Positions 6,847-12,759 of a stretch of 12,759 nt of DNA are shown here, piece by piece. The notes beneath the pieces are model-generated. The model saw only the letters and a list, made by a program, of their open reading frames with translations, did not search any database and had not been told where the DNA came from. Made by a program: the position numbers and the translations under genes. Source of the DNA: an uncultured Halomicronema sp. (lineage in GTDB: Bacteria; Cyanobacteriota; Cyanobacteriia; Phormidesmidales; Phormidesmidaceae); NCBI GenBank assembly GCA_937897665.1, contig CALCPB010000480.1:1-12759 (forward strand), written 5' to 3'. Numbering within the stretch: the first letter of the stretch is position 1; every line of letters starts with the position of its first letter.

Positions 6847-7026
6847 AACAATTGAAGCGCTGAAAGTTTGAGACAAAGTCATTGGAGTCCATCCTGACCG
6901 ATTCAGGACAGTGGCAGTCTCGTCTTGACGCCAAGTGTTGTAATGCGTTGCTGATGGCAGATATTCTCAGCCCTGATCGGGGACCCCATAAAAGTCAACA
7001 GGCAGCTCCCGCACATATGAACGGCC

Positions 7027-7521
7027 CTAGTCAGTCCCGCCCCAAGTCCAGCGCGGATTGCCCTGACGTAGACCATTGAATATCAGGCTAGAGGTGAAGC
7101 CATTGGCATCGGGAATCCCAGTCATATCCAACGTGGCGCGCGCCTGGCCATTGATGAAATGGACTGCCAGGTAGGAGTGACCTTCGTAAGCCACCGCATC
7201 AATACTGTTGATGATCGCGGAGCCCTCACAGCTGCGATATTCGGGCTTGAGCGTGCCGACCCAGGTGGCACTAAACACATCCGACTCCAGCACTCGGATA
7301 TTCGTTGCTACCTCCCCCAGCTTGATCATGCCATCGCGGGCAAAACCCCCTTCAAAGTAGGGCTGTGGCGTTTCGTGAGCGATGAGCGTGGCGGGGCAGC
7401 GGCCCTCATTGGCGGTAGTCGGTAATACGCTGAGTTCAATCGTCGTAGCGAGGGCCGCCGTGCCCAGACTACTCAAAACACTGAGTGGCAAAGCCCATCG
7501 TAGCGATCGCCCTAGCTGCAT
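7027..7521 (-). CDS. Predicted exported protein of unknown function
   Basis: A 164-residue protein that I do not recognise. The N-terminus (MQLGRSLRWALPLSVLSSLG) is a clear Sec signal peptide with cleavage likely after ALA at 23-25. The mature part, about 139 residues, has only two cysteines (C42 and C98), which could form a disulfide, and it is rich in aromatic and beta-forming residues (TWVGTL, HSYLAVHFING, NPRWTW), suggesting a small periplasmic or secreted beta domain. The ATG at 7521 is preceded by AGGTAG about ten bases upstream. It is a single-gene unit, separated from rsfS by the strong terminator at 7629-7666 and followed by the terminator at 6808-6846. Signal peptide, codon use and tidy boundaries make it a real gene; no function can be inferred. 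Confidence 0.75.
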   Translation of the reverse strand: MQLGRSLRWALPLSVLSSLGTAALATTIELSVLPTTANEGRCPATLIAHETPQPYFEGGFARDGMIKLGEVATNIRVLESDVFSATWVGTLKPEYRSCEGSAIINSIDAVAYEGHSYLAVHFINGQARATLDMTGIPDANGFTSSLIFNGLRQGNPRWTWGGTD

Positions 7522-7547
7522 AGTTAAAACTACCTAATCAACATTAT

Positions 7548-7576
7548 TAATTAAGCACAGTCTACCCCAGCCGCAA
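7548..7576 (-). promoter_or_regulatory. Possible promoter of the exported-protein gene
   Basis: On the minus strand TTGCGG (7571-7576) is separated by 17 bases from TAATTA (7548-7553). The leader to the ATG at 7521 would be about 20 bases. The -10 match is imperfect, but a promoter is required in this interval because a strong terminator lies just upstream. Confidence 0.3.
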
Positions 7577-7628
7577 ATTGGCACTGCTGAGATCATCGCG
7601 ATCGCAAGTTCCCAGCCACATTTACACC

Positions 7629-7666
7629 AATAAGGCCAACCGATTACCTAATCGGTTGGCCTTATT
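7629..7666 (-). terminator. Terminator of the yqeK-rsfS unit (perfect 18-bp inverted repeat)
   Basis: AATAAGGCCAACCGATTA (7629-7646) is followed after two bases by its exact reverse complement (7649-7666). The stem has a GC-rich core and AT-rich ends on both sides, so it could act in both directions. It begins 23 bases beyond the rsfS stop on the minus strand and separates that unit from the exported-protein gene. The U-tract is short (CCTTATT). Confidence 0.8.
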
Positions 7667-7689
7667 AGAGTTAGATGGATGAGAGCTGA

Positions 7690-8118
7690 TTAGGAGGCAG
7701 AATCCAAGGGCACGGCTTCAGCATGTCCCCAAAAGGCTTCGAGACCGTAGTATTCGCGTTCATCGGGCATGAAAACGTGGGCGATGACTTCGCCGTAGTC
7801 TTGCAAGATCCAGCTGCCTTCGGTTTGACCTTCGATGCGCAGCGGACGGCGGTCAAAATTGACGGCGGCAGTCTCTAGCATGCTGCTGGAGATGGCCCGC
7901 ACCTGCGCGGCAGAAAATCCGGTCACAATGACGAAGTAGTCGGCAATGTAAGACACCTCAACCACTTTAAGAATGCGAATATCAGCCCCTTTGCGATCGT
8001 CGGCCGCACTCGCGATCGCCTGCGCTAGCGCTAGCGCCGAATCTTCGGCAGGCGGAGTGACGGTCGTTTGCTCAGCCAGGGACTGTACGGAGGTCATAGC
8101 ATTTTGGTGATCTGTCAT
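7690..8118 (-). CDS. rsfS: Ribosomal silencing factor RsfS
   Basis: A 142-residue member of the RsfS/YbeB/Iojap family, which binds ribosomal protein uL14 on the large subunit and blocks joining with the small subunit, so lowering translation when nutrients are short. The family core is intact: KGADIRILKVVEVSYIADYF at about 43-62, then VTGFSAAQVRAI, EG-TEGSWILQDYGEVIAHVF and YYGLEAFWG near the C-terminus. The first 30 residues are a variable extension typical of cyanobacterial members. ATG 8118 was chosen; GAGGA lies about 13 bases upstream, a little far, and the ATG at codon 8 (8097) is an alternative. It follows the yqeK-type gene by 75 bases, the same neighbourhood as in Bacillus, where the two are adjacent. 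Confidence 0.95.
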   Translation of the reverse strand: MTDHQNAMTSVQSLAEQTTVTPPAEDSALALAQAIASAADDRKGADIRILKVVEVSYIADYFVIVTGFSAAQVRAISSSMLETAAVNFDRRPLRIEGQTEGSWILQDYGEVIAHVFMPDEREYYGLEAFWGHAEAVPLDSAS

Positions 8119-8193
8119 ATGAAGGCACGGGTCCTCAATTCAACGGTGGATTTTAAACGGACGGGGAGCGCTCAATGAACGAGTCAGGGGAAA

Positions 8194-8850
8194 TTAGGCG
8201 GCTGAGCTGACCGCCTGACGCTGGCGATGACTTTGTAAGAAGGAATTATGGGTCAGGATAGTGCGGGGATGCACGGGACGACGGTTTTCTAAAAGATGTT
8301 GTAAGGAAGCCACACAGGTCTCATAGGTCGCCCCCCCTAAATCACGATAGCTCAGCTGACGGAGATGCTGCAGTTGAGGCGTATCGCCGCGTCCGGGCTC
8401 TAGGCTATCGGCCAAATAAATCACGCAGCCGAGAGCATCCATATCGGGGCTGCCCAAGGTGTGATGGGCGATCGCGTTCAACACCTGCGGGTTAGTCACG
8501 CCAAAGGTATCGCGGGCCACTACCGCCCCCACGGGGGCATGCAGCAAATGGGGACAGTTCATTTCAGCGGGGTCAAGAGTCCAGCCTTCGGCCTCAGCCA
8601 CGGCTAAGAGCTGTGACGGCTTAAAACATTTAGCCAGGTCATGCATCAGCCCAGCCTGCTGCGCCAGGTCAACCGCTAAATCATGCTGCTGCGCTAGCGC
8701 GATCGCCATGGCCTCAACGCGCAAAATGTGCTGCAGTCGCTTGGCGGGCACCGCCTTTTCTAACCACTGCAAAACCTCGCGTCGCAGCGGGCGGGCCATA
8801 AAGTCAATCGTCATAAAACGGATGTCGGCAAAAATTCGCTCAACTTGCAC
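8194..8850 (-). CDS. yqeK: YqeK-type HD-domain phosphohydrolase
   Basis: A 218-residue cytoplasmic metal-dependent phosphohydrolase of the HD superfamily. YqeK proteins hydrolyse diadenosine tetraphosphate symmetrically, which is the likely reaction here. Metal and active-site residues are all visible: H41 (RLQHILRVE), H70-D71 (LMHDLAKCF), H104 (LLHAPVGA), H129-H130 (IAHHTLG) and D148 (YLADSLEPGR). The start is uncertain. GTG 8850 gives the longest frame, but in-frame ATGs at 8814 and 8799 would give 206 or 201 residues, closer to relatives that begin shortly before the VLQWL segment. A TAAAAT hexamer at 8868-8873 may be the -10 element, which would favour one of the shorter starts. It probably shares a transcript with rsfS downstream. 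Confidence 0.9.
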   Translation of the reverse strand: MQVERIFADIRFMTIDFMARPLRREVLQWLEKAVPAKRLQHILRVEAMAIALAQQHDLAVDLAQQAGLMHDLAKCFKPSQLLAVAEAEGWTLDPAEMNCPHLLHAPVGAVVARDTFGVTNPQVLNAIAHHTLGSPDMDALGCVIYLADSLEPGRGDTPQLQHLRQLSYRDLGGATYETCVASLQHLLENRRPVHPRTILTHNSFLQSHRQRQAVSSAA

Positions 8851-8867
8851 TCAACAAGAATGTTTCC

Positions 8868-8873
8868 ATTTTA
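8868..8873 (-). promoter_or_regulatory. Possible -10 element of the yqeK-rsfS unit
   Basis: TAAAAT on the minus strand matches TATAAT at five of six positions. No convincing -35 is visible 16-18 bases upstream. If used, transcription would begin near 8861, only about ten bases before the GTG at 8850. Confidence 0.3.
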
Positions 8874-9319
8874 CAAGGCGCTTCGTCGGCGCTTAGGAAT
8901 TCGCAAAACTTCCCCGCGATCGCCTGCCTGCCCTGACCGCCGCGTGGCGATCGCCGTCAGTGCCTGGTAGTTTGCCAATCCTCGTGTTCGGGCTCCACTG
9001 CCTCAGCACAAATGCGAGCCGCCCCGCTCTCCCTAAAAACAGGGCAATTCAGGCCGTGGGGGAGCACCGCTCGGACGGAGGATTAGGCGCAGGAACGCTC
9101 TTCTTCAGCGGCCACAGCCATGGCCTGATGCAGGCGTTAGCGGTCACATTGATCCGAGTTATGCTCATCTTTTGGTGGCTCTGAGCCTGAGTCTTGGCAT
9201 TTTTATGAGTCCACTTCAACATTGCTCGCTACCATAAGTGGCAAGCCAATTTGAGTCGTCGCCACAGTGCCGACGTGACCAAGCCTTGCCCCCTTAGCGC
9301 CCCAGTTTAGGAGACCCCT
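8874..9319. other. Gene-poor divergent spacer
   Basis: About 450 bases between the divergent yqeK and coiled-coil genes. Two HIP1 octamers lie near 8918 and 8946. A frame of 74 codons at 8960-9184 begins with a non-ATG codon, lacks a ribosome binding site and shows no family features, so I do not call it. TCAGGCC near 9047 can pair at long range with GGCCTGA near 9121, and GGCCA-N6-TGGCC forms a small stem in the same area. This might be a structured leader for the coiled-coil gene, but no known RNA class was recognised. Confidence 0.35.
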
Positions 9320-10666
9320 ATGAATTCATTAACTATCGGCATTATTATTGCCCTCCTAATTGTCTTTTTGGTGGGGATTCTAGTGGGCTATGCACTGGTT
9401 AAGCAGCGGCTGAACCAACAGACTGAAGCACTCAAAATTAGTCAGCGCCGACTCACTGAGATTGAACAATCCCATGAGCTGCGGCTGCGGGAAGCCACCG
9501 CTCAGCTGCGTCGCGACTACGAAAAAGAACTCGCTGAAACCATTGAGCACTATCAAGATCAGCTCTCGCAAAAAACTGTCGAGATGGAGCAGATCTACGA
9601 AACCCGCTTTCGCGTGTTGCAACAGGGCCAGCCACTGGCCGCACCGAAACCCCAGGTGGCGACAATGCCCACAGGCATCGACGCCGTGCCGGACGCGCCG
9701 AGCACGGCCACGATGCCGCCACGTCGCGATCGCATTCAACCCACGATTGACGCGCCGGATGCGCCCTCAGCACAGCCCGACCGGCTACAGCTCAAACGGC
9801 AATATGAGATGCGGCTCAAAGAAGCTGCCCAAAAGCTGCAAGAAGCCTACGAAAAGCAGCTTGCTGATCACGCTAAAACCACGCGCTCCGAGCTGCAGGC
9901 CGAGTTTGAGCAGCGGTGGACGGCCCAATTAGCTGCCTCTGAACAAGCCTTTGCCGAGCGTCAGGCCGAGTTAGAGCAAGCCTTGGCCGAGCAAGCGCAA
10001 GCGTTAACTGATCGCGAGCAAGCATTAACCGATTTGCAGCCTTCTCCGCCGACAACAGAGTCGATGTTTACCGGTAGTTTTGAGGTGCCGACCCCGAGTC
10101 AAATCATGGGCACTGGCGACGAAACAACCATGACCTTGGAGCCTGGCGACTATCCCGCGGTGGTTCAAGAGGCTGCAGCGGGCAACTATACCCAAGCCGA
10201 ACTTAATGCGCAGATTCAGGTTGCGACAGAGCGCCTAAAGGCGGAATATGAGCAAAAACTGGCCAGTCAAAGTGAGGAGTTGCAGGCTCAATTTGACCAA
10301 CAGTTGCACGCTTTAGACGCGTGGCTATCGCCAGCACCAGACGCTGCCCCCGCATCGCTTGATGTCGAGTCCTCTGAACCGGTGTTGCCTGGCCCCGATC
10401 CGGCTGATTTGGCGAGTCTGTTTGGCAATGGAGACCCAAATGACGATGCTATTGAGCTGCCATCGACGATGCCTGCCGACCCTGAGGCCATGACGCTGGA
10501 AGATTTGGTCTATTTCTATGACTGCGACGATGCCATCGAGCTGCCGACGTCGCCGCCTGCTGACCCTGAGGCCATGACGCTGGAAGATTTATTAGACAAC
10601 AACGACAGCGACGATGATGACGATTTTGGCCCCCTTGATTTGAGTGATATCAGCCAGCTAACTTAG
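9320..10666 (+). CDS. Membrane-anchored coiled-coil protein with internal repeats, function unknown
   Basis: A 448-residue protein that I do not recognise. The ATG is preceded by AGGAG six bases upstream. Residues 5-27 form one uncleaved membrane anchor, probably leaving the rest in the cytoplasm. Heptad-rich, Gln/Glu/Ala-rich coiled coil covers about 28-110, 155-240 and 295-335, separated by Pro/Ala/Asp-rich linkers. A motif of about 18 residues (L--A---L---YE--LA) occurs three times: REATAQLRRDYEKELAE, KEAAQKLQEAYEKQLAD and QVATERLKAEYEQKLAS. The C-terminus is very acidic and contains two 28-residue tandem copies, each with DDAIELP and ADPEAMTLEDL, before a DSDDDDDFGPLDL tail. The layout suggests a scaffold that spaces partners from the membrane, with the acidic repeats as docking peptides. 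That role is inference. Confidence 0.85.
   Translation: MNSLTIGIIIALLIVFLVGILVGYALVKQRLNQQTEALKISQRRLTEIEQSHELRLREATAQLRRDYEKELAETIEHYQDQLSQKTVEMEQIYETRFRVLQQGQPLAAPKPQVATMPTGIDAVPDAPSTATMPPRRDRIQPTIDAPDAPSAQPDRLQLKRQYEMRLKEAAQKLQEAYEKQLADHAKTTRSELQAEFEQRWTAQLAASEQAFAERQAELEQALAEQAQALTDREQALTDLQPSPPTTESMFTGSFEVPTPSQIMGTGDETTMTLEPGDYPAVVQEAAAGNYTQAELNAQIQVATERLKAEYEQKLASQSEELQAQFDQQLHALDAWLSPAPDAAPASLDVESSEPVLPGPDPADLASLFGNGDPNDDAIELPSTMPADPEAMTLEDLVYFYDCDDAIELPTSPPADPEAMTLEDLLDNNDSDDDDDFGPLDLSDISQLT
10442..10609 (+). repeat. Tandem 84-bp duplication inside the coiled-coil gene
   Basis: Copies begin at 10442 and 10526, each with GACGATGC and the conserved stretch coding for ADPEAMTLEDL. The period of 84 bases (28 codons) keeps the frame. 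Third-position differences show the copies have diverged somewhat, so the duplication is not brand new. Confidence 0.8.
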
Positions 10667-10879
10667 CCGCCTGGGGCAGCATGACGCCCAGCGATCGCAG
10701 TAGGCATCTAGCCACTTGGCCAAGATCGCATCGGTTTAGCCCGTTCACGCTGGGGAGGCGATCGAGCGATCGCGCAAAACGGTACAGTAAACAGGTCACT
10801 TTTGAATCCATCTCGGCAGGGTCCCATGATGCCACGTGGGCACGGCCCTCTGAGATGATCAGCTAATCAAGGAGAGCAC

Positions 10880-11299
10880 ATGACCCGCGCGATCATGGAA
10901 ACCGATAAAGGCACCATCACCCTAGAACTATTTGATGCTGCTGCCCCCAATACGGTGAAAAATTTTGTCGACCTGTCTGAAGCGGGCTTTTATAATGGCT
11001 TGAAATTTCACCGCGTCATTCCCAATTTTATGGTGCAAGGCGGCTGCCCCAAAGGCACCGGCACGGGCGGCCCTGGCTACACCATCAAGTGTGAAATCAA
11101 CGACAACAAGCACGAGGCGGGCAGTCTGTCGATGGCCCATCGCGGCCCCGATACCGGCGGCAGTCAGTTCTTTATTTGCCATGAAGCTCAGCCTCACCTC
11201 GATGGCGTACACACAGTCTTTGGCAAAACTGAAGACATGGATGTGGTGAATGCGATTAGCCAGGGTGACAAAATCACCACCGTCAAAATCGAAGCCTAA
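10880..11299 (+). CDS. Cyclophilin-type peptidyl-prolyl cis-trans isomerase
   Basis: A 139-residue single-domain cyclophilin that catalyses cis-trans isomerisation of Xaa-Pro bonds and helps protein folding. It has no signal peptide, so it should be cytoplasmic. Active-site residues by comparison with human cyclophilin A are present: R45, F50, M51 and Q53 ([13 protein letters not shown]), Q96 and F98 (GGSQFFIC), L107 and H111 ([10 protein letters not shown]). The tryptophan that contacts cyclosporin in human cyclophilin A is replaced here by H106, as in many bacterial enzymes, so poor cyclosporin binding is expected. AAGGAGAG directly upstream is a strong ribosome binding site and fixes the start. 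It appears to be transcribed alone; the spacer before it (10667-10879) has a HIP1 site but no clear promoter. It converges with egtD. Confidence 0.95.
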   Translation: MTRAIMETDKGTITLELFDAAAPNTVKNFVDLSEAGFYNGLKFHRVIPNFMVQGGCPKGTGTGGPGYTIKCEINDNKHEAGSLSMAHRGPDTGGSQFFICHEAQPHLDGVHTVFGKTEDMDVVNAISQGDKITTVKIEA

Positions 11300-11312
11300 A
11301 CAACGCGTCACC

Positions 11313-11355
11313 AGCAGTTCCTGAGCCGCTTTACCCAGTCTGCTCAGGGTCTGCT
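11313..11355 (+). terminator. Hairpin after the cyclophilin gene
   Basis: AGCAG (11313-11317) pairs with CTGCT (11351-11355), and CCTGAGC (11320-11326) pairs with GCTCAGG (11342-11348), with symmetric two-base internal loops. It starts 14 bases after the stop codon. It lacks a U-tract, so it may act as a 3' stabilising structure or a factor-assisted terminator. Confidence 0.5.
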
Positions 11356-11363
11356 AATGGGTT

Positions 11364-11408
11364 CTTGCCCGCTGGGGACAAGTCGTGAACGACTCGACTC
11401 AGGGCAAG
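11364..11408. other. Nested hairpin in the convergent spacer
   Basis: CTTGCCC (11364-11370) pairs with GGGCAAG (11402-11408), enclosing AGTCG-TGAA-CGACT (11381-11394). It is the second of three successive hairpins between the isomerase gene and egtD and could form in transcripts from either side. Confidence 0.45.
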
Positions 11409-11421
11409 GCGTTAACAAAAT

Positions 11422-11453
11422 CATGGCCAGCCCATTCTCAAGGGCCGGTCATG
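11422..11453 (-). terminator. Intrinsic terminator of egtD
   Basis: On the minus strand CATGACCGGCCC pairs with GGGCTGGCCATG around an eight-base loop, with one wobble and one mismatch, and is followed by ATTTTGTT. It starts six bases beyond the egtD stop. The GC-rich stem plus T-rich tail is a standard Rho-independent terminator. Confidence 0.75.
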
Positions 11454-11459
11454 GGCAGA

Positions 11460-12524
11460 TCACTGCTTTTGACATAGCAACAGGGCAAACTGGCGGTGCT
11501 CATCGGTGAAGGTATCGGTCACGTCTAACCCAAAAGCGGCCAGCCTTTGCGCCAATTGTTCAGGGTCAAATTTACGCGAAATTTCGCTGAGTAGGCGCTC
11601 TCCAGCGGCAAACGATGCTGTGAGGTCTAGCGCCTTGAGGTTGACGGTTTGGTCAACAAGGCTTTCGATATACATCTCAATTTGGCGATCGCCCTCGTTA
11701 TATACCGCCACATGACGAAACTGCGACGGCTCAAAATCGCCTTGAAAGCGCCAGTTGAGATGACTCAGCATGTTCAAATTGAAGGCGGCGGTGACGCCCT
11801 GAGCATCGTTGTAAGCAGCGGTCAGCGTTGCCGTGTCTTTGTGTAAATCGACGCCGAGTAAAAAATAGTCACCGGGAGTCAGCGACTCACTCACCCGCTG
11901 AAAAAAGTTCTGCGCCTGTTGCGGCGATAAATTGCCCAGCGTACTGCCAATGAAGGCAATCAGACGCCGGGGCAAGTCAGTGGCCGGTAAGTTTGAGAGC
12001 GCGGCTTCATAGGTGCTCACCAGCCCGTGAATGGTCAGTGCGCCATAGTCACTCAGCAAAGCCTTGGCGCTCTCTTCTAAAATGCCGCCACTGACGTCCA
12101 CCGGCACATAGCGCAACGGCTGGCCCTGGCGCTGATAGGCATCAAAAAGAATCCGCGTTTTGCTGGCACTTCCGCTGCCCAATTCCACGAGATCACAAGG
12201 CCCGACCTGATTGGCGATCGCCTCAGCAAAGGTCTCCAAAATCTGGCGCTCGGTACGCGTCAAATAATATTCCGGCTGGTCTGTAATTTGTCCAAACTGC
12301 GGCGACCCCTTATCGTCGTATAAATCCTTGGGGGGCAGCGTTTTGGGTGGGTGGGTGAGTCCAACCGTCACGTCTTGGCCGTTCGGCAGTGCCGCTGTCG
12401 TCTCGTCGGCATTGCGGTACTCAATGACGAGGCGATCGCGAGACAGCACCGGCGACTGAGGCGATTGAGTCCGGTTATCATCGGCAGCAGGCATCGAACT
12501 CGGAAATTGGGATTGAACTGGCAT
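11460..12524 (-). CDS. egtD: L-histidine N-alpha-methyltransferase EgtD (ergothioneine synthesis)
   Basis: A 354-residue SAM-dependent methyltransferase that trimethylates the alpha-amino group of histidine to hercynine, the first step of ergothioneine synthesis. Family hallmarks are clear: PKTLPPKDLYDDKGSPQFGQ at 60-79, ITDQPEYYLTRTE (80-92), the SAM-binding ELGSGSASKT at 114-123, PVDVSGGIL at 141-149, FIGSTLGNL at 191-199 with N198 in the position of the histidine-binding Asn, AYND around Y238, and IEMYIES at 282-288 with E283. It is slightly longer than typical members (about 320) owing to a Ser/Pro/Gln-rich N-terminal extension of about 28 residues, so a later start is conceivable, but none has a better ribosome binding site. 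It lies 67 bases downstream of egtB in the same direction, probably in one transcript. Confidence 0.95.
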   Translation of the reverse strand: MPVQSQFPSSMPAADDNRTQSPQSPVLSRDRLVIEYRNADETTAALPNGQDVTVGLTHPPKTLPPKDLYDDKGSPQFGQITDQPEYYLTRTERQILETFAEAIANQVGPCDLVELGSGSASKTRILFDAYQRQGQPLRYVPVDVSGGILEESAKALLSDYGALTIHGLVSTYEAALSNLPATDLPRRLIAFIGSTLGNLSPQQAQNFFQRVSESLTPGDYFLLGVDLHKDTATLTAAYNDAQGVTAAFNLNMLSHLNWRFQGDFEPSQFRHVAVYNEGDRQIEMYIESLVDQTVNLKALDLTASFAAGERLLSEISRKFDPEQLAQRLAAFGLDVTDTFTDEHRQFALLLCQKQ

Positions 12525-12591
12525 GATGTCTCAAAATTCACTAGAGGTCGGCTAAACCCCTGTGTATTCTGACATCGGATGTAGCGAATGC

Positions 12592-12759
12592 CTATGCTCC
12601 CAAGACACATCTAAACCCAGCAAATAGCTGGCGCACTGCCGGCTGGTACCAGTTGCGAAATGCGGGTCGCAGCACCCAAGGCCGCGTCGCCCAGCTGCCG
12701 CCGCGTAAGACCCGGTGGGTGCGAGCAAAATACGTTTGTGAATAGCCCTGATAGGGATA
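12592..12759 (-). CDS. egtB: Ergothioneine synthase EgtB, C-terminal fragment
   Basis: The last 55 codons of a minus-strand gene whose 5' part lies beyond the window. The peptide contains [22 protein letters not shown] and RQLFAGFRC, the conserved end of the FGE-sulfatase-like domain of EgtB. EgtB is a non-heme iron enzyme that joins a sulfur donor (cysteine or gamma-glutamylcysteine) to hercynine and oxidises it to the sulfoxide precursor of ergothioneine. The adjacency to egtD in the same orientation supports the call. Which thiol is used depends on residues outside the window. Confidence 0.85.
   Translation of the reverse strand, partial: YPYQGYSQTYFARTHRVLRGGSWATRPWVLRPAFRNWYQPAVRQLFAGFRCVLGA

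Larger units (their letters stand above)
6210..7026. other. Gene-poor stretch
   Basis: About 800 bases with no convincing long gene. It is more AT-rich than the flanking genes and open frames are short on both strands. Items seen: a small frame at 6436-6639 with one hydrophobic segment, a tandem AAAAATGGGC repeat at 6808-6828 forming part of a terminator, and a GATCATGATC palindrome near 6374. No tRNA or known riboswitch was recognised. It could hold an untranslated RNA or decayed coding sequence, but nothing proves this. Confidence 0.5.

Noticed and set aside
8960..9184. 74-codon plus-strand frame in the divergent spacer
   Set aside because: Non-ATG start, no ribosome binding site, mixed composition and no recognisable domain.
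9380..9739. Frames opposite and beside the N-terminal part of the coiled-coil gene
   Set aside because: Products are Arg/His-rich and featureless, typical of shadows in GC-rich repetitive coding DNA.
10928..11311. Minus-strand frame opposite the cyclophilin gene
   Set aside because: Fully antisense to a clear cyclophilin with a strong ribosome binding site.
1..12759. tRNA, rRNA, CRISPR array, insertion sequence or prophage
   Set aside because: No cloverleaf, spaced repeat array, transposase or phage motif was seen on either strand.

Overview
The window looks like a piece of a cyanobacterial chromosome. The octamer GCGATCGC (HIP1, the highly iterated palindrome of many cyanobacteria) recurs inside and between genes, for example at 2286-2293, 7503-7510, 8468-8475 and 10765-10772. 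An NtcA-type nitrogen-control site lies in front of a transporter operon, and the housekeeping genes fit this phylum. The even base composition and large spacers suggest a filamentous Leptolyngbya-like genome, but that is inference. No rRNA, tRNA, CRISPR array, insertion sequence or phage gene was seen.

Left part (1-6100): a nutrient-uptake module. A plus-strand gene encodes a 673-residue LysR-type regulator with a complete extra NrtA/SsuA-like substrate-binding domain fused to its C-terminus. Facing it on the minus strand is a three-gene ABC transporter operon read right to left: a lipoprotein substrate-binding protein (4467-5981), a TauC/SsuC/NrtB-type permease and a TauB/SsuB/NrtD-type ATPase. 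The extra domain of the regulator closely resembles the transporter's binding protein, so the regulator probably senses the same or a related ligand inside the cell. The binding protein also has a C-terminal extension resembling the NosL/copper-chaperone fold. A textbook NtcA box (GTA-N8-TAC) with a -10-like hexamer 22 bases downstream precedes the operon, which suggests nitrogen control. A perfect dyad of LysR T-N11-A type lies further upstream. The substrate cannot be named from sequence.

Middle part (6000-9300): about 1 kb of gene-poor DNA, then minus-strand genes: a small exported protein of unknown function, RsfS (ribosomal silencing factor) and a YqeK-type HD phosphohydrolase. The yqeK-rsfS pair is read toward a strong hairpin terminator at 7629-7666. 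A second gene-poor stretch of about 470 bases follows.

Right part (9320-12759): a membrane-anchored coiled-coil protein with internal repeats and a cyclophilin-type peptidyl-prolyl isomerase, both on the plus strand. Convergent to them on the minus strand lie egtD and the 3' end of egtB, which together make the core of ergothioneine synthesis. The convergent spacer between the isomerase gene and egtD holds three successive hairpins, one of them a good intrinsic terminator for egtD.
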